Origin: Gloeocapsa sp. PCC 7428 | GTDB taxonomy: Bacteria; Cyanobacteriota; Cyanobacteriia; Cyanobacteriales; Chroococcidiopsidaceae | Direction: 5' to 3' | Assembly: GCF_000317555.1 (NCBI RefSeq) | Contig: NC_019745.1 | Coordinates: 2,046,001 to 2,110,000, forward strand | Length of the DNA: 64,000 nucleotides | In this document: piece by piece, positions 45,211 to 55,456 of the stretch | Layout of the letters: each line of letters opens with the position of its first letter | How positions within the stretch are numbered: the stretch's first letter is position 1 | Translations under genes and position numbers: made by a program | Notes under the pieces: model-generated | Told to the model about the DNA's origin: nothing | Database searches by the model: none | The model's input: the letters and a program-made list of their open reading frames with translations, nothing else

Positions 45211-46185
45211 TTAGGTAAGCTTACTTAGTAAAACCATCCGAGCATTCAACCATTCATCAGTAAACTCACCATAAGGTAAAACCTCTTCTACGACAGCACA
45301 AGCAATTCCCATCACCCAAATGTGTGCTGCTTTCGTAAAAAGGGGAATCGCGTTAACCTCTGCTTGGGTTAACTGCCGGATTTTTTGATAACCTTGCACG
45401 AATGATTCGCGAATGTTGGCATCTAATTGCCACCGATAGGTTGTATGAATAAATTTAGCAATATCAAAAGCCCGCCAGCCGTAGCCGCATTGGTCAAAAT
45501 CAAATAATGTTGGTTGATTTTCACTAAAGTGCGCATTTTCTGAATGGACATCACCAATGCAAACTCCATAAGTTGATGGTGTTTGGGGTAGCGCTAATTC
45601 CATTAACTCCGTTTTGATTTGAGTACTTAAATTGAAGAGATAATCAATATCACTTCTACGGTGCTGAAATAGCAAGGCGATCGCATCGAGTGCCCAATCT
45701 AAAAGATACTCGCAATTAAGTTCAGCGCGGCTAAAATGACTCGTAAAATTATCGGTTTTTTGATGAATTCTCGCAACAACTTCTCCTAAAACTTGACTTT
45801 GTCCGCTATTGATATTTTTACCAATAGCCCGACCTGGTGCATAAGCAAAGACAGCCGCATATCGCTGACCTTCAGGAGAGGCGATCGCTTCGATAAAACC
45901 ACCTGTTGTTTTAGCAATTGGGTAAGCAACTGGCAGATCGCAATTGTGTAGATAATTTAATAATTCGAGTTCAAAATTAATTGCTGCTAGTGTTCGCCAC
46001 CCATAACGGTAAACGCGCAAAATGTATTGCTGACCTTGTTCTGCTTCGACTAAATAAGTATCATTAAGACCGCGTTTGTACAACTTACACTTTTGTGGTT
46101 TCGCCAAAGGATAATGGCATAATATCTGCTCAATTAAAGCTTCGCCTGCAAGAAGCGAATGAATGACCGCGATCGGATAACTCAT
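45211..46185 (-). CDS. APH-fold phosphotransferase (homoserine kinase-like)
   Basis: The 324-residue protein has the aminoglycoside phosphotransferase/choline kinase fold: ATP-binding QQYILRVYRYGW near the N-terminus, catalytic CIGDVHSENAHF (HxDxxxxN-type loop with Asp and Asn) and the DFG-like LFDFDQCGYGWRAFDIAKF. Known relatives include type II homoserine kinase, SrkA and MTR kinase; the substrate cannot be fixed. I start at the ATG at 46185; TTG six bases upstream is possible. Confidence 0.8.
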   Translation of the reverse strand: MSYPIAVIHSLLAGEALIEQILCHYPLAKPQKCKLYKRGLNDTYLVEAEQGQQYILRVYRYGWRTLAAINFELELLNYLHNCDLPVAYPIAKTTGGFIEAIASPEGQRYAAVFAYAPGRAIGKNINSGQSQVLGEVVARIHQKTDNFTSHFSRAELNCEYLLDWALDAIALLFQHRRSDIDYLFNLSTQIKTELMELALPQTPSTYGVCIGDVHSENAHFSENQPTLFDFDQCGYGWRAFDIAKFIHTTYRWQLDANIRESFVQGYQKIRQLTQAEVNAIPLFTKAAHIWVMGIACAVVEEVLPYGEFTDEWLNARMVLLSKLT

Positions 46186-46247
46186 GCTCAACTACTAGCA
46201 TAATCGACAGTGTACTATTTAGTTAATAAAAATCACAAACTGTATCA

Positions 46248-46261
46248 GTAGCTGCATTTAC
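46248..46261. promoter_or_regulatory. NtcA-like box upstream of natF
   Basis: GTA-GCTGCATT-TAC matches GTA-N8-TAC and lies 136 bases before the natF start. The best TA-N3-T (TAAGAT, 46278-46283) is only 16 bases downstream, shorter than usual. Since such a palindrome is expected by chance about once in 4 kb, the case rests on the nitrogen-related gene next to it. Confidence 0.35.
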
Positions 46262-46396
46262 CGTGTATATCAAATTATAAGATTAAACCGCAGTTAAGGT
46301 TGTCAATTCAGCAAGATTAACTTTATATAAAAGATTTCGGTTTAGCTTGATTTAAAAAGTATAGATAACGACGAAAGGAAATACGGGAAGAAAAAT

Positions 46397-47461
46397 ATGC
46401 TTAAGTGGAGTTCCCTGCTGTTGAGTGCAGCGTTGCTGGCGGCTCCGTTATCGGGTTGTAGCCTGTTTTTATATCCCAGACTATCCGCCCAAGAAGGCGG
46501 CGCAGCATCAGGGGCGGTATTGAATCGAGTCAAAACCCGTGGCAGGTTATCGTGTGGTGTCAGTGGGAATTTACCAGGGTTTAGCTACGTCACGCAACAA
46601 GGCGAATACAACGGACTAGATGTCGATATTTGTCGCGCGATCGCCGCAGCGATGTTTGACGATCCGCAAGCGGTAGATTTTCGCAACCTCAACGCCAAAG
46701 AGCGATTTACAGCGTTACAAGCAGGGGAAATCGATGTTCTCAGCCGCAACACCACCTGGACAATCAGCCGCGATACATCTATAGGTCTAGAGTTTGCACC
46801 AACGGTGTTTTATGACGGTCAAGGCATGATGGTCAAACAAAATAGCGGCATTACAGATTTAAAAGGCTTGCAAGGCAGATCCGTTTGCGTCCAAACAGGA
46901 ACCAGTACCGAACAGAATCTTGCTGACCAAATGCGCAAGTTAGGAGTTAAGTATACACCTATTGTCTTTGAAGACGATAAAGCCACCTTTGCCGCGTATC
47001 AACAAGGACGCTGTGAAGGCGTTACGAGCGATCGCTCGCAGTTGGTTGCGCAACGCAGTGCTTTACCAAATCCTGACGAACACGTTCTTTTGGATGTCGT
47101 CATGTCCAAAGAACCACTCGCCCCCGCAGTGAGAAACAACGATCCGCAGTGGTACGACACCGTGAAGTGGGTCATCTTTGGGTTAATCGAAGCGGAAGAA
47201 CTCGGAATTACCTCACAAAACATCAATTCTTTTGCGAATAGCGAAGATCCAGTCGTGCGACGCTTACTCGGAACCGAAGGCGATTTAGGGCAAGGATTAG
47301 GACTAACAAACGACTTTATAGCGCGGGCAATTCGCGAAGTTGGTAACTACGGCGAAATCTATAACCGCAATCTTGGCCCTGAAACACGCCTCAATCTCCC
47401 ACGCGGTCAAAACGAATTGTGGACGAATGGTGGGCTACATTACGCGCCTCCTTTCCGGTAA
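46397..47461 (+). CDS. natF: general amino acid ABC transporter binding protein
   Basis: A 354-residue SBP family 3 lipoprotein (lipobox region APLSGCSLF) with VKTRGRLSCGVSGNLPGFSYV and GLDVDICRAIAAAMFDD, the AapJ type. In Anabaena the N-I system has the order natF, natG, natH, bgtA, and the same order is seen here with matching lengths. It captures polar and neutral amino acids in the periplasm. The symbol is by synteny and resemblance. Confidence 0.87.
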   Translation: MLKWSSLLLSAALLAAPLSGCSLFLYPRLSAQEGGAASGAVLNRVKTRGRLSCGVSGNLPGFSYVTQQGEYNGLDVDICRAIAAAMFDDPQAVDFRNLNAKERFTALQAGEIDVLSRNTTWTISRDTSIGLEFAPTVFYDGQGMMVKQNSGITDLKGLQGRSVCVQTGTSTEQNLADQMRKLGVKYTPIVFEDDKATFAAYQQGRCEGVTSDRSQLVAQRSALPNPDEHVLLDVVMSKEPLAPAVRNNDPQWYDTVKWVIFGLIEAEELGITSQNINSFANSEDPVVRRLLGTEGDLGQGLGLTNDFIARAIREVGNYGEIYNRNLGPETRLNLPRGQNELWTNGGLHYAPPFR

Positions 47462-47590
47462 AAGAGGCAGGGGAGCAGAGGTGCAGAGGAGAATAAATAA
47501 TGACAAATGAGGGTTAACTCAAAACTCATCACTCACCACTTACAACTAACCACTAGCCACTAACGACTAACCACTCTTCAAACCAAACTA

Positions 47591-48790
47591 ATGACTACAC
47601 AGCGTCCACGGGTTACGCGCAATGCACCCAAATTTAAGGATTTACTCAGAGATACCCGATTTTGGCGAGTCGCTGGACAAGTTATTGCTGTATTGCTGTT
47701 TTTGTTGTTGGTGATTCTGGTCATCGATAACGTCATCTACAACTTGCGAGCATTAGGCATTCAACTAGGATTTGGGTTTCTCGGTTCGCAAGCTTCCTTC
47801 GACATTGGCGAAACACTCATTTCCTATAATCCAGCAGATAGCTACGGTCGAGCCATTTTAGTTGGACTTGTTAACTCGCTGCGCGTCATTGCGGTTGGAC
47901 TTGTTTTAGCAACAATTTTAGGTTTAGTTGCAGGAATTGCCCGATTATCAAACAACTGGTTAGTACGGCAATTAGCATTAGTGTACGTTGAAACGATTCG
48001 CAATATACCGCTACTTTTACAACTCTTCTTTTGGTACTTTGCGTTCTTCTTGCAATTACCTAATGTCGCTAACCGCATTACGCTTCCAGGTCCTACTTAC
48101 CTATCAAGTCGCGGATTATATTTACCGTGGATACAAGGAAGTGCGGGGGCAGGAATATGGTTATTGTTACTCACGTTAGGCATTGCAGGTGCGATCGCGC
48201 TTTGGCGGTGGCGGACACGAGTTATGCAAGAACGTGGCGTTCCTGGTAATCAATTGTTGTGGGCTTTAGGACCCATCGTTGCGGCGATCGCACTTGCCTA
48301 CATTATTAATGGCGCAATTCCCTTCAGTATCACATTGCCGCAACTGGTAGGTACTGAACAAATCGAAGGCGGACTGCGTTTATCGCCCGAATTTGGAACT
48401 TTGCTACTAGGGCTTGTGGTTTATACAGGAAGCTTCATCGCCGAAATTGTCCGCGCCGGAATTCAGGCGGTTCCGCAAGGACAATGGGAAGCTGCACGAG
48501 CATTAGGACTCAAACCAGGAAGAGTCATGCAAAGTGTTGTTTTACCCCAAGCTTTGCGCGTGATTATACCGCCGCTGACAAGTCAGTATCTCAACCTTGC
48601 GAAAAACTCTAGTTTAGCGATCGCGATCGGTTTTCCTGATGTTTATTTTGTTGCGTCAACAACGTTTAACCAAACAGGGCGGGCAGTAGAAGTCATGTTT
48701 CTGATCATGATTACCTACCTCACAATTAGTTTAATCATCTCGCTGGTGATGAACTTGTTCAACCGTACTGTGCAATTCAAAGAACGATAA
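47591..48790 (+). CDS. natG: amino acid ABC transporter permease (AapQ/NatG type)
   Basis: The 399-residue permease is longer than simple HisQ proteins, as AapQ/NatG are. It has several helices, an early LFLLLVILVIDNVIYNLRAL, and the EAA loop GQWEAARALGLKPGRVMQSVV near residue 300. It is the first of two permeases in the natFGH-bgtA set. The 129-base gap from natF carries TAACCACT-type heptamers. Confidence 0.9.
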   Translation: MTTQRPRVTRNAPKFKDLLRDTRFWRVAGQVIAVLLFLLLVILVIDNVIYNLRALGIQLGFGFLGSQASFDIGETLISYNPADSYGRAILVGLVNSLRVIAVGLVLATILGLVAGIARLSNNWLVRQLALVYVETIRNIPLLLQLFFWYFAFFLQLPNVANRITLPGPTYLSSRGLYLPWIQGSAGAGIWLLLLTLGIAGAIALWRWRTRVMQERGVPGNQLLWALGPIVAAIALAYIINGAIPFSITLPQLVGTEQIEGGLRLSPEFGTLLLGLVVYTGSFIAEIVRAGIQAVPQGQWEAARALGLKPGRVMQSVVLPQALRVIIPPLTSQYLNLAKNSSLAIAIGFPDVYFVASTTFNQTGRAVEVMFLIMITYLTISLIISLVMNLFNRTVQFKER

Positions 48791-48937
48791 CGCGCTAAAA
48801 GTTTTGAATGAGAAGCGATCAGTGGTTAGTGACGAGTGTTGTTCGCGAACAAAGGTGCCAGAGGCAATTATCGTGAATGAACAGAATTCGCATACCTCAA
48901 CATTTATAACTCTCTTAAGCTCCCTCACCCCTCACCT

Positions 48938-50143
48938 ATGCAGACTGAATTACCTCCTCCTATTGCCCCTCCAATTAGCCGCGCTTCCTCGCCTTGGGAA
49001 TGGATGCGGGTCAATTTATTTAGTACCTGGTACAACGTCATTTTGACGATTGTGTGTACCGTCGTCATCGTTGTCGGAGTCAGTAACTTATTGCGCTGGG
49101 TATTTGATGTCGCCCAGTGGAATGTCGTTGCAACTAACTTACAGTTATTCTTTGTCGGTAGATTTCCTCCCGAACTTTATTGGCGTGTTTGGCTATCACT
49201 CGGAGTTCTTGCAGGTTTAGCTGGAATTGCTTGGGGTTTTAGTCGCAAGGATGCACGATGGTTCAGTCGTTCTACGTTAATTGCTTTGGGTATTATTGTT
49301 GCTGCTGTCATCTTGCTACCACTGCCTTTATCATCACGGTTGTGGTTACTGGCGATCGCACTTTTAGCAACCGTTGGCTATACAGTCGGGCAGCAATTAC
49401 CAGCTAATTCGAGCGGTTGGTTTCCCGTCGCGTGGGGCGTTGCATTTCTCGTTGTCTGGTGGTTGATCAAAGGTGGTTTGGGGCTAACACCTACCCCGAC
49501 AACGGTCTGGTCAGGACTACTATTAACATTACTCACCGCCGTCACGAGTATCATTCTTTCGTTTCCTTTAGGAGTGTTACTCGCCCTCGGAAGGCAAAGT
49601 CCGCTTCCGGTTGTGCGTGGCTTATCGACGCTCTACATTGAAGTTATCCGAGGTTTACCATTAATCGGCATTTTGTTTCTAGCGCAAGTGATGTTACCCT
49701 TGTTTCTCCCGCCCTGGTTCCGCGATTTAGATCGAGTACTACGCGCGATCGCCGGACTTGTCTTATTCAGTGCGGCGTATCTCGCCGAAAACGTACGCGG
49801 TGGTTTGCAAGCCGTTCCACGCGGACAAGCTGAAGCCGCTAAAGCTTTAGGGCTGAGTTCACCTTTGACAGTTTCTTTGATTGTGTTACCCCAAGCCTTA
49901 AAAGCCGTCATTCCAGCAATTGTTGGTCAGTTCATCAGCTTATTTAAAGATACTTCGCTCCTCGCGCTATTTGGCTTACTCGAACTTACTGGAATCGCTC
50001 GTTCAATTTTGGCACAACCAGAATTTATCGGACGCTACGCCGAAGTGTACTTGTTCATCGGTTTAATCTATTGGATCTTCTGCTACGGAATGTCGCAAGC
50101 CAGCCGCAATCTCGAACGCAAGTTGAATGTTGGTCAGCGATAG
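48938..50143 (+). CDS. natH: amino acid ABC transporter permease (AapM/NatH type)
   Basis: The 401-residue second permease has a long N-terminal membrane region (WYNVILTIVCTVVIVVGVSN) and the EAA loop GQAEAAKALGLSSPLTVSLIV. It pairs with NatG in the membrane. It starts at an ATG 147 bases after natG. A stretch of translated residues upstream is out of frame and not part of it. Confidence 0.9.
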   Translation: MQTELPPPIAPPISRASSPWEWMRVNLFSTWYNVILTIVCTVVIVVGVSNLLRWVFDVAQWNVVATNLQLFFVGRFPPELYWRVWLSLGVLAGLAGIAWGFSRKDARWFSRSTLIALGIIVAAVILLPLPLSSRLWLLAIALLATVGYTVGQQLPANSSGWFPVAWGVAFLVVWWLIKGGLGLTPTPTTVWSGLLLTLLTAVTSIILSFPLGVLLALGRQSPLPVVRGLSTLYIEVIRGLPLIGILFLAQVMLPLFLPPWFRDLDRVLRAIAGLVLFSAAYLAENVRGGLQAVPRGQAEAAKALGLSSPLTVSLIVLPQALKAVIPAIVGQFISLFKDTSLLALFGLLELTGIARSILAQPEFIGRYAEVYLFIGLIYWIFCYGMSQASRNLERKLNVGQR

Positions 50144-50202
50144 CAAAAAGCCATTCCCAATTACCTATTACCTAATACCATTCAACCAAGGAAAAATACG
50201 AA

Positions 50203-50985
50203 ATGACACAGCAAACCATAACAACTGAAACAGATTCTTCTTCTCCACAAAAACCTGCGATAATCGCTCAGAATGTCCATAAGTGGTACGCCAGCAATAA
50301 ATTTCACGTTCTACGCGGTGTCAGTCTTAATGTCCACCGTGGTGAAGTTGTTGTGATTATGGGTCCTTCGGGTTCAGGAAAATCAACGTTTATTCGGACG
50401 TTTAATGCTTTAGAAGAGTATCAGCAGGGCAAAATTGAAATTGATGGCATCGAATTATCCCACGACTTACGCAACATCGATGCAATTCGTAAAGAAGTCG
50501 GGATGGTGTTTCAACAGTTCAATTTGTTTCCCCATCTGACGGTACTCAATAATGTGACTCTAGCGCCAATTTGGGTACGCCGCTGGCCAAAAAAAAGAGC
50601 CGAAGAAGTCGCGATGCAGCTACTTGAGCGAGTGGGAATCCTTGGACAAGCGCATAAATATCCTGGTCAGCTTTCTGGCGGTCAACAACAACGAGTCGCG
50701 ATCGCCCGCGCTTTGGCAATGCAACCAAAAATTATGCTCTTTGACGAACCCACATCCGCCCTCGATCCAGAAATGGTGAGGGAAGTCTTAGATGTGATGC
50801 GATCGCTTGCCCGTTCGGGAATGACAATGGTCGTTGTTACTCATGAAGTTGGTTTTGCGCGCGAAGTCGCCGATCGCATCGTCCTGATGGATGGCGGGGT
50901 TATTGTCGAAGAAGCGACACCCCAAGAATTCTTCCAGAACCCGAAAGAAGAACGCACGCGCAAGTTTTTATCTCAAATTTTGTAA
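50203..50985 (+). CDS. bgtA: amino acid ABC transporter ATPase
   Basis: A 260-residue GlnQ/AapP-type ATPase with Walker [15 protein letters not shown] near residue 51, [31 protein letters not shown]-like Walker B ([12 protein letters not shown]) and [10 protein letters not shown]. In Anabaena one BgtA serves both the N-I and the Bgt systems; here the BgtB-type system has its own ATPase at 21.9 kb. It is the last gene of the natFGH set, followed by a strong hairpin. Confidence 0.9.
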   Translation: MTQQTITTETDSSSPQKPAIIAQNVHKWYASNKFHVLRGVSLNVHRGEVVVIMGPSGSGKSTFIRTFNALEEYQQGKIEIDGIELSHDLRNIDAIRKEVGMVFQQFNLFPHLTVLNNVTLAPIWVRRWPKKRAEEVAMQLLERVGILGQAHKYPGQLSGGQQQRVAIARALAMQPKIMLFDEPTSALDPEMVREVLDVMRSLARSGMTMVVVTHEVGFAREVADRIVLMDGGVIVEEATPQEFFQNPKEERTRKFLSQIL

Positions 50986-51062
50986 TTCAGCATTGATGCG
51001 ACTATCTGGCTAAGCTATGCGGCTGAACTCAAGCGATTAGCTAACTAACTTAAATAAATATA

Positions 51063-51091
51063 GGGCGTTTCTTCATAACCGAAGAATGCCC
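51063..51091 (+). terminator. strong hairpin downstream of bgtA
   Basis: GGGCGTTTCTTC (51063-51074) and GAAGAATGCCC (51081-51091) pair over ten bases with one bulge around the six-base loop ATAACC. There is no T-run after it, so it may stabilise the 3' end or end transcription weakly. Confidence 0.5.
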
Positions 51092-51275
51092 AAATGTAAG
51101 AATGATTTGCAATTTTGCCTTACAAGAATGAAGATAGCTTTTTGCAAGGCAGATTGTGGTTAATATACTAGGTTTGTTTTCCTTGGCTCATCGCCTCAGC
51201 GGTAAAATTGTAGAGCAATTAAATTACTTAGTTGCGTTGGATACTTCAGACTGCCACAAAGATCCATGTTTACAC

Positions 51276-51479
51276 TTAGCTCATCGTGGCTGAACTGCGG
51301 TCATATGTGCTGCGGAAGCTTGGATTTACTTTACCTTGGATGTCTTGAATATAGTCAAGATATTCGGTGCCATCTAGACCCATCTCGGATGCTGCGCGAT
51401 TCAGCATTGATTGCTGACGATTTCTGATCAGGTGATGATGACGCATCATTAAGGCACGGGCTTGATCTTGAGCAGACAT
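51276..51479 (-). CDS. small conserved cyanobacterial-type protein, unknown
   Basis: The 67-residue, largely helical protein has a His-rich stretch ALMMRHHHLIRNRQQSML and an acidic EMGLDGTEYLDYIQDIQGK. It has no signal peptide or membrane helix. A good Shine-Dalgarno (GAGGAAG) lies about eight bases upstream of the ATG. It looks like a real small soluble protein, but I recognise no family with known function. It is a single gene. Confidence 0.6.
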   Translation of the reverse strand: MSAQDQARALMMRHHHLIRNRQQSMLNRAASEMGLDGTEYLDYIQDIQGKVNPSFRSTYDRSSATMS

Positions 51480-51975
51480 ATCAGCTTCCTCTTTAAATAA
51501 TTTGTTTACGTTTTTGCTTTACACATTCACTATATCAGACAATTCTGTAGCTAAAAATACAAAATGACTTACTTTAACAAAACTTTATATTTTTCCTCAT
51601 AATTTGAAGATGCGATCGCAATCGCTCTGCTTTGCATGATTGCCCTCGCTCAAGGTTAGGCTATGGTTGATACACAAGTCCTCAGGCTCAAATTTAAGGG
51701 GCACAGAAACTCCCTAAATCCTCCGCGAACTTTTATCTACAAGCCCTTAGAAGCGCCCCAGAATCAGGGAGCCGCAGATATGTAATATGGCTTGAGAGAA
51801 GAAGTTGAGAGATCAAGGCTGAATCCAGGTTGTAAAAAAGTGTGCCTTAATTTCTTCAACTGACAATCAGCGTTTTTCGGTTAATAGCTTTAGTGATAGC
51901 TAAGCATTTAACGTAGTAAGTAGACAAACAAATTGGCTGACACAATACTTATAGACGAACGGATTTTGACGAATT
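51480..51975. other. spacer upstream of ffh with a degenerate palindromic element
   Basis: No coding frame is credible. Between 51710 (CTCCCT) and 51771 (AGGGAG) the sequence CTCCCTAAATCCTCC...CCCCAGAATCAGGGAG resembles, in decayed form, a common cyanobacterial palindromic repeat with CCCCCTAAATCCCCC ends. No 4.5S (SRP) RNA signature such as GGAAGCAGCC is present, although ffh follows. The right part should hold the ffh promoter. Confidence 0.4.
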
Positions 51976-53430
51976 ATGTTTGATGCACTTGCTGACCGTT
52001 TAGAGTCTGCCTGGAAAAAGCTACGGGGTCAAGACAAGATTACCCAGTCCAACATTCAAGAAGCACTCCGAGAAGTGCGTCGCGCGCTGTTGGAAGCAGA
52101 CGTTAATTTACAGGTAGTCAAAGACTTTATTGCTGAAGTCGAATCTCATGCGCAAGGCGCTGAGGTCATTGCTGGAGTACGACCCGATCAGCAGTTCATC
52201 AAAATTGTTTACGAAGAACTTGTGCAAGTCATGGGGGAAACAAACGTTCCTCTAGCACAAGCTGAACAACCGCCGACAATTGTCCTGATGGCTGGTTTAC
52301 AGGGAACCGGAAAAACGACAGCAACAGCCAAACTAGCATTACACCTACGCAAATTAGAGCGCAGTTGCATGATGGTAGCCACCGACGTTTATCGCCCCGC
52401 AGCGATCGATCAGTTGGTGACACTGGGTAAGCAAATCGAAGTACCCGTGTTTGAAATGGGAAGTGATGCTAACCCTGTAGAAATTGCGCGTCAGGGAGTC
52501 GAACGCGCGAAAGCCGAAGGAGTAGACACCGTCATTATTGACACGGCTGGTCGCTTACAAATTGACCAAGACATGATGGCAGAGTTAGCCCAAATCAAAG
52601 AAACGGTGCAACCCCATGAAGTTCTACTTGTTGTAGACGCGATGACAGGTCAAGAAGCGGCAAATTTAACGCGAACGTTTCACGATGAAATTGGGATTAC
52701 AGGGGCAATTCTGACGAAACTTGATGGCGATAGCCGAGGTGGTGCAGCGTTATCAGTACGCCAAATTTCTGGTCAACCGATTAAGTTTGTCGGTGTTGGG
52801 GAAAAAGTCGAAGCACTTCAACCGTTTTACCCCGATCGCATGGCATCGCGAATTCTCGGAATGGGTGATGTCTTAACGCTAGTCGAAAAAGCACAGGAGG
52901 AAATTGACCTTGCGGATGCTGCCAAGATGCAAGAAAAAATTATGGCAGCAAAATTTGACTTTACCGACTTCCTCAAGCAGATGCGGCTGCTAAAGAATAT
53001 GGGTTCGCTTGGCGGCATCATGAAGCTGATTCCAGGCATGAATAAGTTATCGGAAGATCAACTCAAGCAAGGCGAAACGCAGCTCAAGCGTGCCGAGGCA
53101 ATGATTAATTCGATGACCGCGCAAGAACGCCGCGATCCTGATTTACTCGCCAGTTCTCCAAGTCGCAGAAAACGGATTGCGAATGGTTCGGGTTACAAAG
53201 AAGCCGATGTGAATAAGTTAGTGGGTGATTTTCAGAAAATGCGATCGCTCATGCAACAAATGACGCAAGGCGGCTTCCCTGGAATGCCTGGAATGTTTGG
53301 TGGTATGGGCGATCCTCTTGCCGCTGCTGGTAATCGTCCTTCCGCACCAGGTTGGCGCGGCTACAGCGGCGGTGGTACAGCCAAGAAGAAGAAAAAGGAA
53401 AAGAAGAAAAAAGGGTTTGGAACGCTTTAG
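51976..53430 (+). CDS. ffh: signal recognition particle protein Ffh
   Basis: The 484-residue SRP54 GTPase has an N domain, the G domain (GLQGTGKTTATAKLA near residue 108, DTAGRLQID near 190, TKLDGDSRGGAAL near 245) and the Met-rich M domain with GSLGGIMKLIPGM that binds SRP RNA and signal peptides. The tail ends in a run of Lys. It targets membrane proteins to the translocon with FtsY. It starts at ATG 51976. Confidence 0.97.
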   Translation: MFDALADRLESAWKKLRGQDKITQSNIQEALREVRRALLEADVNLQVVKDFIAEVESHAQGAEVIAGVRPDQQFIKIVYEELVQVMGETNVPLAQAEQPPTIVLMAGLQGTGKTTATAKLALHLRKLERSCMMVATDVYRPAAIDQLVTLGKQIEVPVFEMGSDANPVEIARQGVERAKAEGVDTVIIDTAGRLQIDQDMMAELAQIKETVQPHEVLLVVDAMTGQEAANLTRTFHDEIGITGAILTKLDGDSRGGAALSVRQISGQPIKFVGVGEKVEALQPFYPDRMASRILGMGDVLTLVEKAQEEIDLADAAKMQEKIMAAKFDFTDFLKQMRLLKNMGSLGGIMKLIPGMNKLSEDQLKQGETQLKRAEAMINSMTAQERRDPDLLASSPSRRKRIANGSGYKEADVNKLVGDFQKMRSLMQQMTQGGFPGMPGMFGGMGDPLAAAGNRPSAPGWRGYSGGGTAKKKKKEKKKKGFGTL

Positions 53431-53516
53431 AGGTCAGCGATCAGGGGTCGGAGGTCAGAGGAAAAATTTGACAACTAAACTCTAGCCCCTCGCTCCTCGC
53501 TCCTAATGCCTGTTAA

Positions 53517-53598
53517 TGCGGATGGCGAGACTCGAACTCGCAAGGCGTAAGCCACACGCCCCTCAAACGTGCGTGTCTACCAGTTCCACCACATCCGC
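53517..53598 (-). tRNA. tRNA-Leu(GAG)
   Basis: The minus strand gives an 82-base class II tRNA. The acceptor stem GCGGATG/CATCCGC is perfect, the anticodon stem CACGT/GCGTG encloses TTGAGGG with anticodon GAG, the variable arm is long, and the T arm is GCGAG-TTCGAGT-CTCGC. The CCA end is not encoded. It lies between ffh and accC on the other strand. Confidence 0.96.
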
Positions 53599-53744
53599 TT
53601 TCGACTAATTATAGATAGTAGCAGATTACGCGCAATTTCGTTGCAGATTTACTGTATGCTGAAGCTACGCGATCGCACTGCCGCTGTAGAGAAGTTCTAG
53701 GAGTTAGCGAGAGCAATTATTCTAGCTGTTGGTATTGCTGACAA

Positions 53745-55100
53745 ATGCACTTTTCTAAAATACTCATTGCCAATCGGGGAGAAATTGCCCTGCGGATTAT
53801 TCGTGCCTGTGAAGAAATGGGAATTGCTACCGTTGCAGTTCATTCGACCGTTGACCGCGATTCTCTTCACGTCCAGCTTGCAGATGAAGCGGTATGCATC
53901 GGCGAAGCTCCAAGTAACAAAAGTTATCTGAATATTCCACGAATTATCGCCGCAGCTTTAACACGCAACGCCACGGCGATTCACCCAGGGTACGGCTTTT
54001 TAGCCGAAAATGCCCGATTTGCCGAAATTTGTGGCGATCATCAAATTACATTTATTGGTCCCTCGCCCGAAGCCATTCGCGCGATGGGCGATAAATCAAC
54101 GGCGAAAGAAACGATGATTCGCGCCGGTGTGCCGATTGTGCCTGGTAGCGATGGCTTACTTAAAGACGAACTTGAAGCACAAGCGATCGCGCGTCAAATC
54201 GGCTATCCAGTCATCGTCAAAGCGACAGCAGGCGGCGGCGGACGTGGAATGCGTCTTGTCCGCGACGACGGTGAAATCACCAAACTCTTTTTAGCCGCTC
54301 AAGGCGAAGCAGAAGCTGCTTTTGGTAATCCTGGCTTGTATCTCGAAAAATTTATCGAACGTCCCCGTCATATCGAATTTCAAATTCTTGCAGATAGCTA
54401 CGGTAACGTGATTCACCTCGGCGAACGCGATTGTTCGATTCAACGCCGTCACCAAAAATTATTAGAAGAAGCACCTAGCCCCGCACTAACTCCTGAACTC
54501 CGCGAAAAAATGGGAGAAGCTGCGGTAAAGGCGGCTAAGTCGATTGATTATGTTGGTGCAGGTACGGTGGAATTTCTCCTTGCTCCCAACGGCGAATTTT
54601 ATTTTATGGAAATGAATACGCGGATTCAAGTTGAGCATCCCGTCACCGAAATGATTACTGGACTTGACTTAGTAGCTGAACAAATTCGCGTAGCCCAAGG
54701 TGAAAAACTTCAGCTGACTCAAGACCAAGTTATACTGCGCGGTCATGCGATCGAGTGTCGCATTAATGCTGAAGACCCAGATCATGACTTTCGTCCGTCT
54801 CCAGGTCGGATTAGCGGCTACTTACCGCCTGGTGGTCCTGGTGTCCGCATGGATTCTCACGTTTACACCGATTATCAAATTCCTCCCTACTACGATTCAT
54901 TGATTGCCAAATTAATCGTCTGGGGTCCAGATCGTGCCAGCGCCATTAAACGCATGAAACGTGCTTTACGCGAATGTGCCTTGACTGGCTTGCCCACAAC
55001 AATCAACTTCCATCAAAGAATCCTAGAAACACCAGAATTTTTACAAGGCGACGTCTATACGAATTTTGTCGAACGCGTTATGTTCTCACGGGGAAATTAG
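53745..55100 (+). CDS. accC: biotin carboxylase subunit of acetyl-CoA carboxylase
   Basis: A full-length 451-residue ATP-grasp enzyme: [20 protein letters not shown] at the start, [17 protein letters not shown], the Gly-rich loop [14 protein letters not shown], and [17 protein letters not shown] with the catalytic Arg and Glu. It carboxylates biotin on AccB for fatty acid synthesis in the cytoplasm. A single gene here, as usual in cyanobacteria. Confidence 0.97.
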   Translation: MHFSKILIANRGEIALRIIRACEEMGIATVAVHSTVDRDSLHVQLADEAVCIGEAPSNKSYLNIPRIIAAALTRNATAIHPGYGFLAENARFAEICGDHQITFIGPSPEAIRAMGDKSTAKETMIRAGVPIVPGSDGLLKDELEAQAIARQIGYPVIVKATAGGGGRGMRLVRDDGEITKLFLAAQGEAEAAFGNPGLYLEKFIERPRHIEFQILADSYGNVIHLGERDCSIQRRHQKLLEEAPSPALTPELREKMGEAAVKAAKSIDYVGAGTVEFLLAPNGEFYFMEMNTRIQVEHPVTEMITGLDLVAEQIRVAQGEKLQLTQDQVILRGHAIECRINAEDPDHDFRPSPGRISGYLPPGGPGVRMDSHVYTDYQIPPYYDSLIAKLIVWGPDRASAIKRMKRALRECALTGLPTTINFHQRILETPEFLQGDVYTNFVERVMFSRGN

Positions 55101-55162
55101 AGGTCAGGGTTCAGGGTTCAAAGGTCAGAAGAGCTTCAATCACTATTCACTCACCCCTCTTT

Positions 55163-55456
55163 TTAGTGCAAGCGCGAAGCCATTGTAAGTAGTCCTTGCT
55201 GACCTAACAGTAGCTCGCGCAGTAAGCTGACAATTCCAAGCCAAATTACAGGAGTAATATCGACTCCGCCGATTGGTGGTACTAGCTTGCGCAAAGGCGC
55301 TAAAAAGGGTTCCGTGGTTACAGCAATGACGTTAAAAGGAAAGCGTTTGAGATCAACTTGTGGATACCACGTCAGAACGATGCGGAAAAGAAATAACAAG
55401 ATCATTAGTCCTAAAACAGAACCAAGAATCCAATTTGTCAGAGTAACAGCGCTCAT
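55163..55456 (-). CDS. YggT family membrane protein
   Basis: The 97-residue protein has two membrane helices (WILGSVLGLMILLFLFRIVL and TPVIWLGIVSLLRELLLGQ) separated by FNVIAVTTEPFLAPLRKLVPP, the YggT signature. Cyanobacterial and plastid relatives (Ycf19/YlmG-like) are linked to thylakoid membrane or nucleoid distribution and to cytochrome assembly; the role here is inferred. It is convergent with accC. Confidence 0.88.
   Translation of the reverse strand: MSAVTLTNWILGSVLGLMILLFLFRIVLTWYPQVDLKRFPFNVIAVTTEPFLAPLRKLVPPIGGVDITPVIWLGIVSLLRELLLGQQGLLTMASRLH

Noticed and set aside
51710-51771. Possible MITE with CTCCCT/AGGGAG ends
   Set aside because: The interior pairs poorly and no target duplication is visible, so it is kept only as a note in the spacer entry.
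51480-51975. SRP RNA gene next to ffh
   Set aside because: The conserved GGAAGCAGCC-type tetraloop region was searched for by eye and is absent.
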